Origin: Jackrogersella multiformis
Lineage: Eukaryota > Ascomycota > Sordariomycetes > Xylariales > Hypoxylaceae
Reading direction: 5' to 3'
DNA length: 64,000 nt
Assembly: GCA_902806575.1 (NCBI GenBank)
Contig: CADCXD010000010.1
Span: 682,001 to 746,000 of the forward strand
Part shown: positions 36,114 through 46,626 of the stretch, one piece after another
Layout: each line of letters begins with the position of its first letter
How positions within the stretch are numbered: the stretch's first letter is position 1
Notes under the pieces: generated by a model
What the model saw: the letters and a program-made list of their open reading frames with translations, nothing else
Database searches by the model: none
What the model was told of the DNA's origin: nothing
Made by a program: the position numbers and the translations under genes

Positions 36114-38758
36114 GGTAGGCTGGTCTCATCTGCATAATGTCAGTCATCGCTTTTATACATGGGACGTATGTACATGAGATGTATGCACGTGGGATGTGCT
36201 ATGGGATGTGTATGGAATTTCCAATAGGATGCTCAAGTGGGAGGTGTAATGGAGTTTGGATAGGGTGGTGCCGGGGAACTTACCGACAGCAAGGCCTTTT
36301 TCCGAATAGACGTTCCGTTCAGATCGTGTCTATGGACTACCAACAGGGTAAAAAAAGATTGGCTTTTTCCAATGGGGTCTGCAGAGGAACGCCCAACGCG
36401 ATGATACAAGGTGCGCGATGGGATTGTGTCTAAGATGGTGGTCAGGGATTGACTAAGAGAGAAAGGTTTTGACAATACATATTGGGTGTGTGAGAGATCG
36501 TACCCAGGAATAACTGTGAAGGTTAGAAACTCGTTAATGTTTCTAAGAGAGGATAGAGTAAGATTGAAGGAGAGGAGTTCTGATCTCTCCAATGGTGAGA
36601 TAGGATAGGTAGGATAGGATGTGTAAATGACGGCGGAAGAGACGAGCTTCTATTCGAAGGAAAACCTAGAAGCTTTATGGTTTAATAGAAGGTAGAATGA
36701 TTAGTTATTAGTGAGTTACTATGAAAAGAAGAAAATAATTACTCTTGAAAATCAAGTTGTTAAATAATATCCAGAACGGGGTTGATCAAAAATTAAGAGG
36801 GTGGGTGCAGCACCTTCGACAGGTGACAACCAGGTGAACTGATTATTCCACTGCATTAGTACGTAGGTAGTCATACTAGGAGGTAGCAAACGAACTCCAC
36901 TGCCAGGTGAAATACAGTTGTTACCATGAATGCCGAGAGCTTTGGAAACTCTAAAAAGCATTGGGCGGGTATGTACTGTGGGTTGCTGGCTCTATACAAG
37001 ATCGGATTGGATGACTTACCAAGATTCGGGACTGACAAAGTGATCCGAAGGGAAGGTGCGCCCGTGAAGCTACCTAATCCTGTTTAAGTGAATTTATTTT
37101 GTTGGGATTATTGTCGATATCGTCGTTAACGTACCTAGGTATTTAGTGGTATAATTTTGACGATGGTGGAGACGCCTTAGACACGATCACAAATGTATGT
37201 TTAAGTTTCGAGTGTCTAGAACTACGGCGTTGTGCCTTATAATCAATCATATGGCAATGGCGAAAGGGCGCTGCCTTGGGACCGAGAAGAACCTGAAGAC
37301 CTCGAGATCTTTCTGAGGTGTCCTCGATGATGTCTTACAAAACTCGACCCTCGATTTCGAAACACAACCAAAAAGAGCAGTCGATGTTCTAGAATACTCC
37401 TGTTCGATCGCTTACAGCCAAAAGATGGTACGCAACGCAGGCCTGATTGAATTTATTGGCTATATAGGTATAAATAAGCTGAGAGTCTTATGGCACCGTA
37501 CTGTCATGAAGCATCGAAGGTCAATCTAAGAAAGGGGTCAGTTTTAAACCAAAGCACTTGCACCCATAACAAAAATATTACAATAATAATAACCCGTTAG
37601 TTTAGTAGGTATATAATAAAAACATCATGATAATTTAGGAAGTCAGTTCCGAGTCCCTTATTCATAGCGAAATTGAATCACGTACACACATTAATATAAT
37701 CTAATATTCGCTCTTCGTCCTAAGTTGAAGTGTTAATAGTAAGTGCTTTTGTGGCATGATTAGAAAGGACAGTATAGTAATATTTAAATTATATTTTATG
37801 TCTTTTATATTTAAGCCTAAGCAACCTATAGTTATACTTACGTTTAAACTGAGTGTTTTAATCTAAATAATTACTTATAAAAAAGGTGATGTTAAGCAAA
37901 TAAGATCCCAAATACCTGCTTAGCATCAAATGTCACGGAGAATCATAATAAGGGAAAAAGGGGGAAAAGGGGAAAGAATTCAAGACAAATTACGACTTAT
38001 GACTTAATAACTATAGGTAGCTATACTTAGTTAAGTAAGCCTGCAATGAACTGAACGTGCTTAAAACTCTTAAGATTCCAGGTAACGCTTTTAACCGTTA
38101 GCTGTTTAAGTGTGAAGTATATGAAGCTTAATTAAAACCAATTAAGGACGGATCTTGTGATGCGCTAAACAAGAATGAAATAGGTTATAACGATTTCAGT
38201 TATTTCAATGGATACTGCTTAAAAGCAAAATTGCTGACTAATAATTGGCCCACTTAAAACCCAATACCAACAGCATTTAAAAACAAACGGCTTAAAAGCA
38301 TTTTGCTTAATAATCTTAACCGATTTGCTATTTTTCTAGACACCTGCACATGAAAATGAGTCACAGGCCTGTGCGTCATGAGAATTAAGCTTTAAACCTT
38401 ATTTCAGCAGCGAATTAGCGGCATAACAGCCCCGCCGATCAGCTTTAACAAACATGCCATTTTTTTGTGAAGAAGGTGTGAGACACTGTGGGGATACCTT
38501 CTAGGTATCACCAGGCGAGATCCCACCTATTAGCGAGAATAGGTTCGATTCTTATTAGCGCTAGTGTATTGGTATCTTGCTGGTAGCTCAATTATATTTT
38601 GCTTACTACCTAAGCACGTGGCCTTTATTCTACATGTACTTAAGTATGTACGTACGTACCTGATCACTTTCCTAGAATGGATTACACAATTGTATTTTGA
38701 TAATTGTTGAAATTCCCCAGGTACCTAGGTATCCCCTTCTTTCGATAATACCCCCTGA
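36114..38758. other. Long intergenic region upstream of the zinc-finger gene
   Basis: No gene is supported. The first 600 bp probably form the promoter and leader of the zinc-finger gene. Further on the DNA is AT-leaning and unique. Exact TACCTAGGTA copies lie at 37132 and 38722. A perfect 12-bp palindrome CACAGGCCTGTG is at 38362-38373. Confidence 0.4.
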
Positions 38759-38982
38759 GAGGCCTACGCTAAGCTGGCTGAGGCGATCACACCGCCCCCT
38801 GGATCACAGGTCCTCGATGCCGATTGTGGCATCGGCCACGTAGGCCTGCTCATGGCGACAACTTATTAATTACGTGCCGAGGCTATAGAAATCATGGACT
38901 ATCATGTCGCTAATACCTAGCGGAATATGGAGTGGTTAAGTTTGACGAAGGCGCAGTTGAGGTGCGCAAGATGGGCTATTGA
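38759..38982 (+). pseudogene. SAM-dependent methyltransferase relic
   Basis: A fragment of a Rossmann-fold methyltransferase is visible. It reads AYAKLAEAITPPPG, then the SAM-binding motif I as VLDADCGIGHVGLL, then a TAA, then RAEAIEIMDYHVA, which matches the motif II region (usually ...IDVMDxHVxxA), then TAG. After an apparent frameshift the strand DEGAVEVRKMGY is recognisable before a double stop. Canonical motif I has Gly where this has the second Asp. No start codon or remainder of the domain is found nearby, so this is a truncated remnant of about 75 codons. The family is clear, but the specific substrate class (sterol- or ubiquinone-type) is not. Confidence 0.6.
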
Positions 38983-39335
38983 TAGGTACTTAACTAAAGT
39001 CTTTTGTTTTAAAGTCCCTTGATATTTGTAGTATTCACTGCTTTGTGTAGTAAACCAATAAGGAGAATGGGGCTGAATCATGAGTGTCTTAACAAAAGGC
39101 AAAGATAATCGATTATCAGCTATGGTTAACAAAGAGCTTATAAAAATCAAACAAGTGATTATTGTGTTTGTGTAAAGTATTATATGAAAGCCTGTCGGTT
39201 ATATTAACTATCGCCAATTTCAATAATGGTAGGAAATACGAAGAGTTACGCTTATGAGAACTCCTAACCTACCTCCTAATCAAATTTAAAGCAGGACTCT
39301 ATCAGCTATTATTAGTTACCTAGATAACTTTCAAT
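38983..39335. other. Intergenic spacer
   Basis: I see nothing coding. AT-rich unique sequence follows the methyltransferase remnant. Confidence 0.35.
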
Positions 39336-39542
39336 ATGGTGGACCTCGACTTCATTTTCCTTATCCCCCAGTTCCTATCCTTGTGGACTGTCGCCCTCGT
39401 CCTTTTCGCAATTTGCATATCTTGGAATGAGGTAGTAAGCGTATTCGCAGGATTCATATACTTCTATCTTATTTTATCCTGTACATGTATCCTATTCACT
39501 ATACACCCTTTCTTGTTCATTTGCGGTTATAAGCGCTACTAA
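39336..39542 (+). CDS. Possible small membrane peptide (68 aa)
   Basis: This ATG-initiated frame of 68 codons is almost entirely hydrophobic, with two or three potential membrane spans and a short basic C-terminus (GYKRY). Hydrophobic frames arise easily in T-rich DNA, and there is no splice or motif support, so it may be chance. Confidence 0.25.
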   Translation: MVDLDFIFLIPQFLSLWTVALVLFAICISWNEVVSVFAGFIYFYLILSCTCILFTIHPFLFICGYKRY

Positions 39543-40246
39543 AGCTTGGTTTATTATGGTTGTCCCATTAAGTGGCAGATGGCTGAATTCCACTCACTCA
39601 GTGACTCAGCCAAACACTACCTAATTAAGGGTTCCCTTATCTTCAACACGTATATAAAGTACTTTGGTTGGCCCACTGTAGTAATTCATATAATAAGATA
39701 ATGACATAACTATATATGTGAATCTAAGCTAGAAAGCTTCAACCTACATAGGTGCGAATATGTTTTATATTTATTAAAAAAAATATCATTAATACACCTT
39801 CCTATTAATAACCCACTCATGTCCTTAGTTATATCATTAGTATGGTATTCACCGAGGAAGTAGATATTAAATAGAATAGTTAAGATACATAGTGAATGTA
39901 AATGTGCCATAGAAACCTTGTTGTGGTAAAAAGTCTCTTTATTATAACGTAACAGTTTATTTATTTTACAACAATAAAGGCAACCTTTTCCTCCTCATTA
40001 TCTACCAAGGTTCTAAAACAACCCCATTGTTTTCATACCTTGAGAAACAAAAGCTATAAGGTTAATCATTAATATAGATTTATGAGAATATAAATATAGA
40101 GTCTTTCTCCACGAAACTGAGAATGCAATTCAAACAAACCATCATAAGCAATTCCATCTAAATCAATCAACTTTCCAAGCTTAAGTTAACTAACAACCAT
40201 AACAACCTTACCTTATTTACTAACCGGTAGTCTTCGTCAATCCAAA
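39543..40246. other. Intergenic, AT-rich
   Basis: No gene is seen. The last 100 bp, C/A-rich with CAAAATGG at the junction, look like a leader for the next ORF. Confidence 0.35.
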
Positions 40247-40684
40247 ATGGCTGGACTGGGTGTTGCCGCGAGTTGGACTGTACTCCTGATGGAGTCGATA
40301 TCAGTCAGCATCTCAGCTGCCGTTCGCGTGCCGACATTGATATTGAAGTTAGGATTTACCTTCGAGCTCGACTCACTTTATGAGCAGTATCTGGCCAGTC
40401 TCTACGTGTCCCTTATTGGGGCCCCGATCTTCTATTTAAATCACATAAAGCTTCACCCCCGCAGGCCTAGACGAAGGTCAGAGCAGTACCGGCAGGTATT
40501 GTTCTCGCTCTTATGCACATGGCTTGAAAGCATTCTCCTCATCTTTGCTACCAGTTTGTGGACTTGGGGGACATATCTCAACATGGCTAGGGGCATTGCC
40601 ATCGTCCTGGTATACTTGTGGGTCTTTAAGGCAATTCCGAGCAGACGGAACCGTCGCCCCAGACACGGTAATTCCTTTTTTTAA
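40247..40684 (+). CDS. Hypothetical multi-span membrane protein (145 aa)
   Basis: This single ORF has its ATG in a strong fungal context (CAAAATGGC). Four hydrophobic stretches are visible, at about residues 7-27, 49-66, 85-105 and 113-126. A basic loop, RRPRRRSEQYR, separates the second and third, and there is a basic C-terminus (RRNRRPRHG). Orientation by positive charges would place the loop and tail in the cytosol. No family is recognised. A GGTAATTCC just before the stop could be a splice donor, so the gene may continue in an unseen exon. Base composition is clearly less AT-rich than its flanks, supporting a real gene. Confidence 0.55.
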   Translation: MAGLGVAASWTVLLMESISVSISAAVRVPTLILKLGFTFELDSLYEQYLASLYVSLIGAPIFYLNHIKLHPRRPRRRSEQYRQVLFSLLCTWLESILLIFATSLWTWGTYLNMARGIAIVLVYLWVFKAIPSRRNRRPRHGNSFF

Positions 40685-41390
40685 AAAGTTAACAGCTATA
40701 AGGAGAGTTAGCCTTTAAGAAGTATGACTGACGATTGAGGGATCGGTGGATGTGAATTGAGAGGGATTGCGAGGGCTCAATTTGTAGAGGGTTGATTTGC
40801 AAATGATTGTAATGTTTACCTACCTACCTGTTTAAGTAGATTACCATTGTTTAGCTGTTTATAATCAAGTTCATCTGCTCACATTTCGGGTTTAAATTTA
40901 AATGAGTGAATGATAAATAATTGTCTTGATTTATTTAACCTAATTACACGGCGAAAATTAATAGTGACTGGAATTTAAAACTAATATATCGAACCTCGTT
41001 ATTTATAAGTGAATTGCTCCCTAGTAAAGTCGTCTTAAGTTAATTACTTTAAAGTAAAGTTAAAGTACGAAATTTTAACCTAGTTTTAATTAATATACCT
41101 AAATCTCTATCAAATAAGTTATCATTCTTTACAATTATTTCTATATAATATTAGTAAGGACTCTATCTAGGAGTTATCCCTAACTGATTGCCATACCTTC
41201 TGGTTATTGGATAGAAGAGCCTTGCCAAGAGTATTTTATGCCTACTCGCTCTCTATAACTTGGAAATCTTATCTCATTAGGTATCTTGCCAAGTCGGAGA
41301 GAGCCTAGGTTGCAGTAACGCGACCTCCTCACCCCTGATCCCCCACCCTATCTTCGCTATACGGCAATTCATATCGTCACTTTTAATAAT
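40685..41390. other. Intergenic, AT-rich
   Basis: No gene is seen. This is AT-rich DNA between the small membrane protein and the amine-oxidase promoter. Confidence 0.4.
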
Positions 41391-41401
41391 CGGCTAAGCC
41401 G
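41391..41401. promoter_or_regulatory. Possible Zn2Cys6 binding site CGG-N5-CCG
   Basis: The perfect inverted repeat CGGCTAAGCCG lies about 265-300 bp upstream of the amine-oxidase start. Inverted CGG triplets with a fixed gap are the usual target of fungal binuclear-zinc regulators. A match of this length can occur by chance. Confidence 0.3.
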
Positions 41402-41550
41402 GAAGCTCCTGACCCGCAGCCGATAAGCCTGCGTTGTCGGGAGGGAAAACGTGGTTTTGGTTCAGCACCGGAATACCCGGGGCCTTGTCGTTGATGACCA
41501 TTGGTCCGTATCATGCTCGCTACGTGAATTTCCTGTTACGGGGTACATCG

Positions 41551-41601
41551 GATAGATAGAATAGCTTTACGAATGTCATGAGAACTGTTGAGGGGTATAA
41601 A
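41551..41601 (+). promoter_or_regulatory. GATA pair and TATA box of the amine-oxidase gene
   Basis: Two adjacent GATA motifs (GATAGATAGA, 41551-41560) are followed by TATAAA at 41596-41601, about 60-100 bp before the candidate starts. GATA sites are bound by the nitrogen regulator AreA/NIT2, and amine oxidases are commonly nitrogen-controlled. The link here is inference. Confidence 0.4.
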
Positions 41602-41657
41602 TGTCTTGGATTTAGCATATAATGGCTCTGAATGGTTGATAATGTTTCCGTCTGAAC

Positions 41658-44042
41658 ATGTTACTCCATCGTGTTTCTCGGCGCACACAAAACATGTGTC
41701 AACAACTTCTATTTGCGGCTCTGTTACTTGCTGCATCTACTAATGCCGCTGCAACACCACCTTTGGGATACTATAGACAAGCTTTGCTACCCCGGTTCAC
41801 CAATACCACGTGTTCGACATGTTCACTATACGAGGCCGCCGAGTCTGTAGCAGCCCCAAAGGCAAACGTCTGGTCGCAAATATCACCCGAGGATAACCTA
41901 GCCGTCTGGAATTTGCTCCATGATCCCGCGACTGGGTTGAACCTGACCATCCCAGACACCGCCGTCCAGACTGACAATTATGTATATTACATTGATACTG
42001 TACATGTCAATAAGTCTGATGTGCTCCCGTATCTTGACGGATCCGGGTCAAAGCCCGGCTCATGGGCTCGAGCCATTATCTTCGAGGGGGGCAAGCTCGA
42101 GCCCGGGTCTCAGGAATACATAGTTGGCCCCCTGCCCGTGACGAGTGATACTACTATACAGAAATTGGATTATCTGTATAATGGGGGATCAGGAGGCTTC
42201 GTGCCTTTCAACGGACGGTATTTTGACCAGAAGCGCTCTGATGCGTCAATGCCCCTTTTGATATCCATTCTGTCTAACGTTAGTGACATTACCTCCGCCT
42301 TATTAGGAGGAGTTTTCTACGGATCCAACGATCCTAGGACAAACCTGAGCGCGACTACTACGACTCCCACGTCCTTTGATGGCAACCAAGCATTCCAGGT
42401 AATAATGCTCAGGCTCCCCGGATCCGCTACGTATCTAAGACCACTCGACTTTTTTGTCATGCTCGACGTTACCGGCTCAGACGCTTCGTTATACAAACTC
42501 AAGGGTCTCGTAACAAACACCAGATTCTTCCCAACTATCGCGGAACTGCGCGCTGCATTCGAAGCTGGCGAGCTGGAGGAAGAATTCTACCAGCCGTCCA
42601 ACTACGACTGGGCGCTGGTGAAGTACAACCCCGAAATGGGAACCCGTGAGTTGGAAGACAAGTTCGCACCGCAAAGTATCGCCATAGGCGGTAAACGGTA
42701 CAAGGTGGACACTGACCAAAAGTACGTGGAGTACATGGGATGGTCGTTCTACGTTTCCCACACGCGAACCCTCGGGGTTATGCTCTATGACATACGGTTC
42801 AAGGGCGAGCGAATCCTGTATGAGTTGTCGATGCAAGAAGCCGCCGCGCAGTACGGTGGTTTCCAGCCGAAATCAGCGACAACGGTTTATCACGATACGT
42901 ACTTCTCGCTCGGCGCCGATCTGTTCCCGCTTGTAGAAGGGTTCGACTGTCCCTTCGGTTCTACGTTCTGGAATGTAACCATCCACGAGGGAAATACTAC
43001 CGTAGTCAATCCCGATTCTATCTGCATATTCGAGTCCGATGCGGGTTTTCCACTATCTCGACACCGTGCTGGGAGTTCCTCCGCGTCCAACGAATACGGC
43101 TTTGCAAACTTGGGCGTCGTGAAGGCATCGGTGCTAACGCTTCGCTCGATCGCCACGGTCGGAAATTACGACTACCTCTTCGACTACGCATTCCACGTCG
43201 ACGGGTCCCTGGAGATTACCGTCCGCGCCTCGGGGTACTTGCAATCCTCGTTCTTCTACAAGGGCCAGGGGGCTTGGGGCCCTCGCATCCAGGAGGCGAC
43301 GCAGGGCTCGCTGCACGACCACGTGCTGACGTGGAAGGCCGACTTCGACATCCTCGGCACGGAGAACAACCTGCAGGTGACGGAGCTCAAGGCGGTGAAC
43401 ACGACGATGCCGTGGTGGCCGGAGCTCGGCGAGTTCGAGCAGCTCGCGCTGGAGACGTACAACGTCCCGACGGAGCGCGAGCTCAGCTGGGCCGAGAACG
43501 GGCAGACCATGTACGCGGTGAACCACGCGTGCGAAACCAACAAATGGGGCTCGCCGCGCGGCTACCGCATCGTGCCCGGGAAGTCCAACATCCGGCTCAG
43601 CACGCTGAACTCGCCCTTCTCGCGGCACAACACGGCGATATCCAAGGCGCAGCTGGCGGTGACGCGGCAGCACGACACGGAGCCGTGGGGCAACAGCGTG
43701 CAGAATCTCAACATGGCCTGGAAGCCGCAGCAGGACTTCGCCAAGTTCTTCGACGGCGAGAGCGTCGACGGCGCCGACCTCGTCGTCTGGTTCAACCTGG
43801 GCATGCACCACTTCACGCGCAGCGAGGACATCCCCGTGACGCTGTACTCCGAGGCCGTGAGCAGCATCATGTTTGCCCCGCAGAACTTCTTCGACCAGGC
43901 CCAGGACGGCGACCTCAAGAACAGGAGGTGGTATACGGTCCCGGATGGCGACGTGACCGTGCTGAATAGCGAGGCGTACGGGATCGAGCTGCCGCAGTGC
44001 AAGATTGCGTTACAGGAACCCACGATTGCTCGTATTGTTTAA
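41658..44042 (+). CDS. Secreted copper amine oxidase (794 aa, intronless)
   Basis: The product is a primary-amine oxidase using Cu(II) and topaquinone: it oxidises amines to aldehydes, releasing ammonia and hydrogen peroxide. A signal peptide is visible from the second Met (41694; MCQQLLFAALLLAASTNA), which may be the real start and would give 782 aa; 41658 adds a basic 12-residue extension. The topaquinone site is VGNYDY (Tyr504 numbered from 41658). Copper ligands are HDH (His553, His555) and the GMHHFTRSEDIP His718. The EGFDCPFGS block matches the conserved region after the catalytic base. Where the family usually has Y-x-Asp-x-G, this protein reads YFSLG, so the base may be altered. Many N-glycosylation sequons fit secretion. 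A marked rise in GC content occurs in the last third. The likely role is scavenging nitrogen from extracellular amines. Confidence 0.93.
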   Translation: MLLHRVSRRTQNMCQQLLFAALLLAASTNAAATPPLGYYRQALLPRFTNTTCSTCSLYEAAESVAAPKANVWSQISPEDNLAVWNLLHDPATGLNLTIPDTAVQTDNYVYYIDTVHVNKSDVLPYLDGSGSKPGSWARAIIFEGGKLEPGSQEYIVGPLPVTSDTTIQKLDYLYNGGSGGFVPFNGRYFDQKRSDASMPLLISILSNVSDITSALLGGVFYGSNDPRTNLSATTTTPTSFDGNQAFQVIMLRLPGSATYLRPLDFFVMLDVTGSDASLYKLKGLVTNTRFFPTIAELRAAFEAGELEEEFYQPSNYDWALVKYNPEMGTRELEDKFAPQSIAIGGKRYKVDTDQKYVEYMGWSFYVSHTRTLGVMLYDIRFKGERILYELSMQEAAAQYGGFQPKSATTVYHDTYFSLGADLFPLVEGFDCPFGSTFWNVTIHEGNTTVVNPDSICIFESDAGFPLSRHRAGSSSASNEYGFANLGVVKASVLTLRSIATVGNYDYLFDYAFHVDGSLEITVRASGYLQSSFFYKGQGAWGPRIQEATQGSLHDHVLTWKADFDILGTENNLQVTELKAVNTTMPWWPELGEFEQLALETYNVPTERELSWAENGQTMYAVNHACETNKWGSPRGYRIVPGKSNIRLSTLNSPFSRHNTAISKAQLAVTRQHDTEPWGNSVQNLNMAWKPQQDFAKFFDGESVDGADLVVWFNLGMHHFTRSEDIPVTLYSEAVSSIMFAPQNFFDQAQDGDLKNRRWYTVPDGDVTVLNSEAYGIELPQCKIALQEPTIARIV

Positions 44043-44360
44043 ATATAGGTACCTAGCCTAGTTACGATCATGTGTTAGTTCTGGCGATGATATAGTTATG
44101 GTCCTGGACTAATCCTCAATTGTAGATGGTGTTGTTTGATACCTATTGAAGAATAACCTTCATTGATAATCAAACATGAACGGTACATGTCAATTTACCT
44201 ATAATTGACGTGACAGTAACCCCTTAATTTCATCACTTGGCTTCTCCCTTAATTTTCCTATCATAGCCATGAGACCGGCGTGAGGACCCTAGACTGACTT
44301 GTGGCTATGCTCTTCGAGTGTCTTCGAGGAGCAAATGAGAACAATAAATAGGCAGCTGTT
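44043..44360. other. Spacer between convergent genes
   Basis: This is the 3' flank of the amine oxidase (plus) and the four-span protein (minus). No gene or repeat is seen. Confidence 0.4.
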
Positions 44361-45612
44361 TTAAGCCTTTTTGAGCTTGGAATAATCAGCCATCAAAGCA
44401 AGTTCCAGTAGCACAATTAGCTGCGAGACAGATGCTCCGAAGGATGCCAAAGAACTCCACATAGTAGGCAGATATATGTACATCGGTATCGATGCGATGG
44501 TACATGCGATACCTATTGCTGTGAGACAGAGAGTACATATCCAAGCAACAGAGTCCTCTGTCGATCTTTGGTGGACAGTACAGACTGCCACGAAGAGGCT
44601 CAGTAATTGAACCATTGCGTCTTGGATCAGCAGATAGATATCGGAATCCTCGGTGGAACCAGGGGTGTTGGCAGCCTTCGTCCATGCCACACCCATGGGG
44701 ACAGATGATGCGAATATGTACACCGAGATGGATACAAGAAGCGTCGGTGTTTGGAGTTTAAGATGGGAACCCGTACTGCGTGTGGGGGCTACGGGATATG
44801 CTTCCTCATATTTGCGGAGCATAGCTATCTTCATAAGAATGCCGTCGCAAACGCTACCATGCCCCTGAGATTGAAGCTCTTTCTCCACCAAGCTGAAGTC
44901 AGCCTCAACAGCGACTCGGCAACTTTTTATCTTCTCAGCTCGCTTATTCGCGTTGTTCTGATGCTTCACCTTCTGGTGTTTCGGGTGGCTCTTGAGGTAG
45001 GCCATATTCTCGGCAGCGCGTTTCCAAATATCAATATATGATATCTCTCGCAAGCCATCAAGGAGTTGCGGAACAGCAGGCCGGATGGCTGGAGACCATG
45101 ATGGAGCCGCACCCTTTAATAGTTGGAGGTCGCTATCGTCAAATCTTGTCGCATTCGGACTGGAACTGAATCGAGCTTTGGAGTAGGGCCTAGCCCGCCA
45201 TTGGAGGTATTCGGTAACGATTGATAAAAACTCCTCGTTCACTTCATGGATAGACTTGGTAATTGATATAAGATTCGAACGATACTCATCGGAGGTTGAT
45301 TTGTTGCTCTTCTGATTGTTTAATGGTGCTGTAGAGCTAACCATCTGTCGCATATTTCTCAAATTCGCAGCTGAGAGTATGAAGCGTTTCTTATAAACTT
45401 ACCAATCCATCCCTGGACGCTGTAGGGAGATGGCTTTCTCCTCGCCCTCATATTCATAGTAACGAACTGTTTCACCCTAAAGAGTATCAAACAGCAGCTA
45501 TCAAGTCAATTAGGTGATTATTAGTACAATTATCAACTAGGAATCGCGAGTCGCAATGGTTATTCTGTAGGTCGCGTCTTACAGTCAGTCGCGTCAGCAC
45601 AGCCTCGCTCAT
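44361..45612 (-). CDS. Hypothetical four-TM protein (359 aa, 3 exons)
   Basis: Exons (minus) proposed are 45612-45583 (10 codons), 45476-45403 and 45336-44361, closing exactly (360 codons including TAA). Exon 2 encodes GETVRYYEYEGEEKAISLQR, clearly protein-like, and links to both neighbours in frame. The N-terminal two thirds are soluble and helical (LSIVTEYLQWR, VEADFSLVEKEL). The C-terminal 130 residues contain four hydrophobic spans (starting near TPTLLVSIS, IYLLIQDAM, VAWICTLCL and LASFGASVS). No catalytic motif or named family is recognised. The last intron boundary (acceptor GGTTAG) was chosen because earlier acceptors create stops or a 32-nt intron; a start at internal ATG 45353 is the fallback. 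A fungal membrane protein of unknown role is the safest description. Confidence 0.65.
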
Positions 45613-46626
45613 TAATTCAATTGGAGTTGACTCTATGCAAGAAGGTTACATTGCATATATGGCGCACCATCTTATATAAGATCAGATCACGGTTGACCTG
45701 AAAATGGCAATCCTCGTAGAACGATTTGTCTTCGGCGGGGAGCAGCTGGGAAACCAATATTCGACTCTCCTTACATCCACGGCCCAGGTGATGAAAACGG
45801 CATTATTTATCGACTTCATTTGCAAGTTGCTCTGGTTCGGCACCGTAGCGATGGGGTTGTCTTGCTGCATGATGGCCGGGCTGCAAGAGTCAAAGAGGAA
45901 AACTAGTGGCTGAAGTTGGCGTTTGATGAGGGCAACGATCGACGTGACAGAGAGATACTGAATATATTAGTCCGACATCTCTCTGCAGATGCAGCCTGTT
46001 AGGCCTGTTAGAACAGCTTTCATAGTTGTGAAAGGTAGAGTAGGTAGGGATGGGATTTGTTTAATTTGTTGCATAATGTAGGAATGAGGTTAAATCGATC
46101 AGAAAATATTATGCCAGAACCTCACTCCTATCACTCCCTACCATAGCCGGCGGGATATCGGCGTGTTGCGTCGCCACCTGCGGCAGGCCGTACAGTTTGT
46201 GCAGACTCGGGCTACACGAGTGTAGGCAGGCTGTGCCGTGCTTCACTATTCATATGGACTATTTTGAAGATAAATACGTACCTACCTACCTAGGTGCCAC
46301 GTCACATCACAGTAGCATTTATGGCGTTGGCAAAGCCTGCCAAAATCTGACAAAATCGGAAAGCTGATAGATAGCAGAGTCTGTCCAATAGGATCATAAC
46401 GTTTTGAGCCACCCTAGGACTATGCAGACGGGTACAGGAAACGAGGTTGGCTTAGGAGGCCTGGAATTTGATAAATGCCGACAGCCTTACTTGATAATTG
46501 ACATCAGGTTCTGGATAATTTCGACTTATAAAAGGACGAATGCGATTTTTCTATGTCTTCCTAAGTTCAAAGTTGATGGAATGAATCATTTCCTACCTAG
46601 ATCGTTCCTAGTACTCATAACTTACC
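45613..46626. other. Divergent intergenic region
   Basis: This is the shared upstream region of the four-TM gene (minus) and the Clr5-ankyrin gene (plus). A 69-codon ATG frame on the plus strand (45704-45913), with a hydrophobic middle and CC pair, is possible as a small protein but unsupported. A CCTACCTACCTAGGTG stretch sits near 46280. Confidence 0.35.

Noticed and set aside
43134..43969. Long antisense and alternative frames within the amine-oxidase gene
   Set aside because: They arise from the high-GC, G/C-ending codons of the last third of the real gene; none has a motif.
45353..45402. 32-nt intron joining an upstream ATG frame to the four-TM protein
   Set aside because: Too short for spliceosomal removal; a 66-nt intron with acceptor GGTTAG gives a better exon 2.
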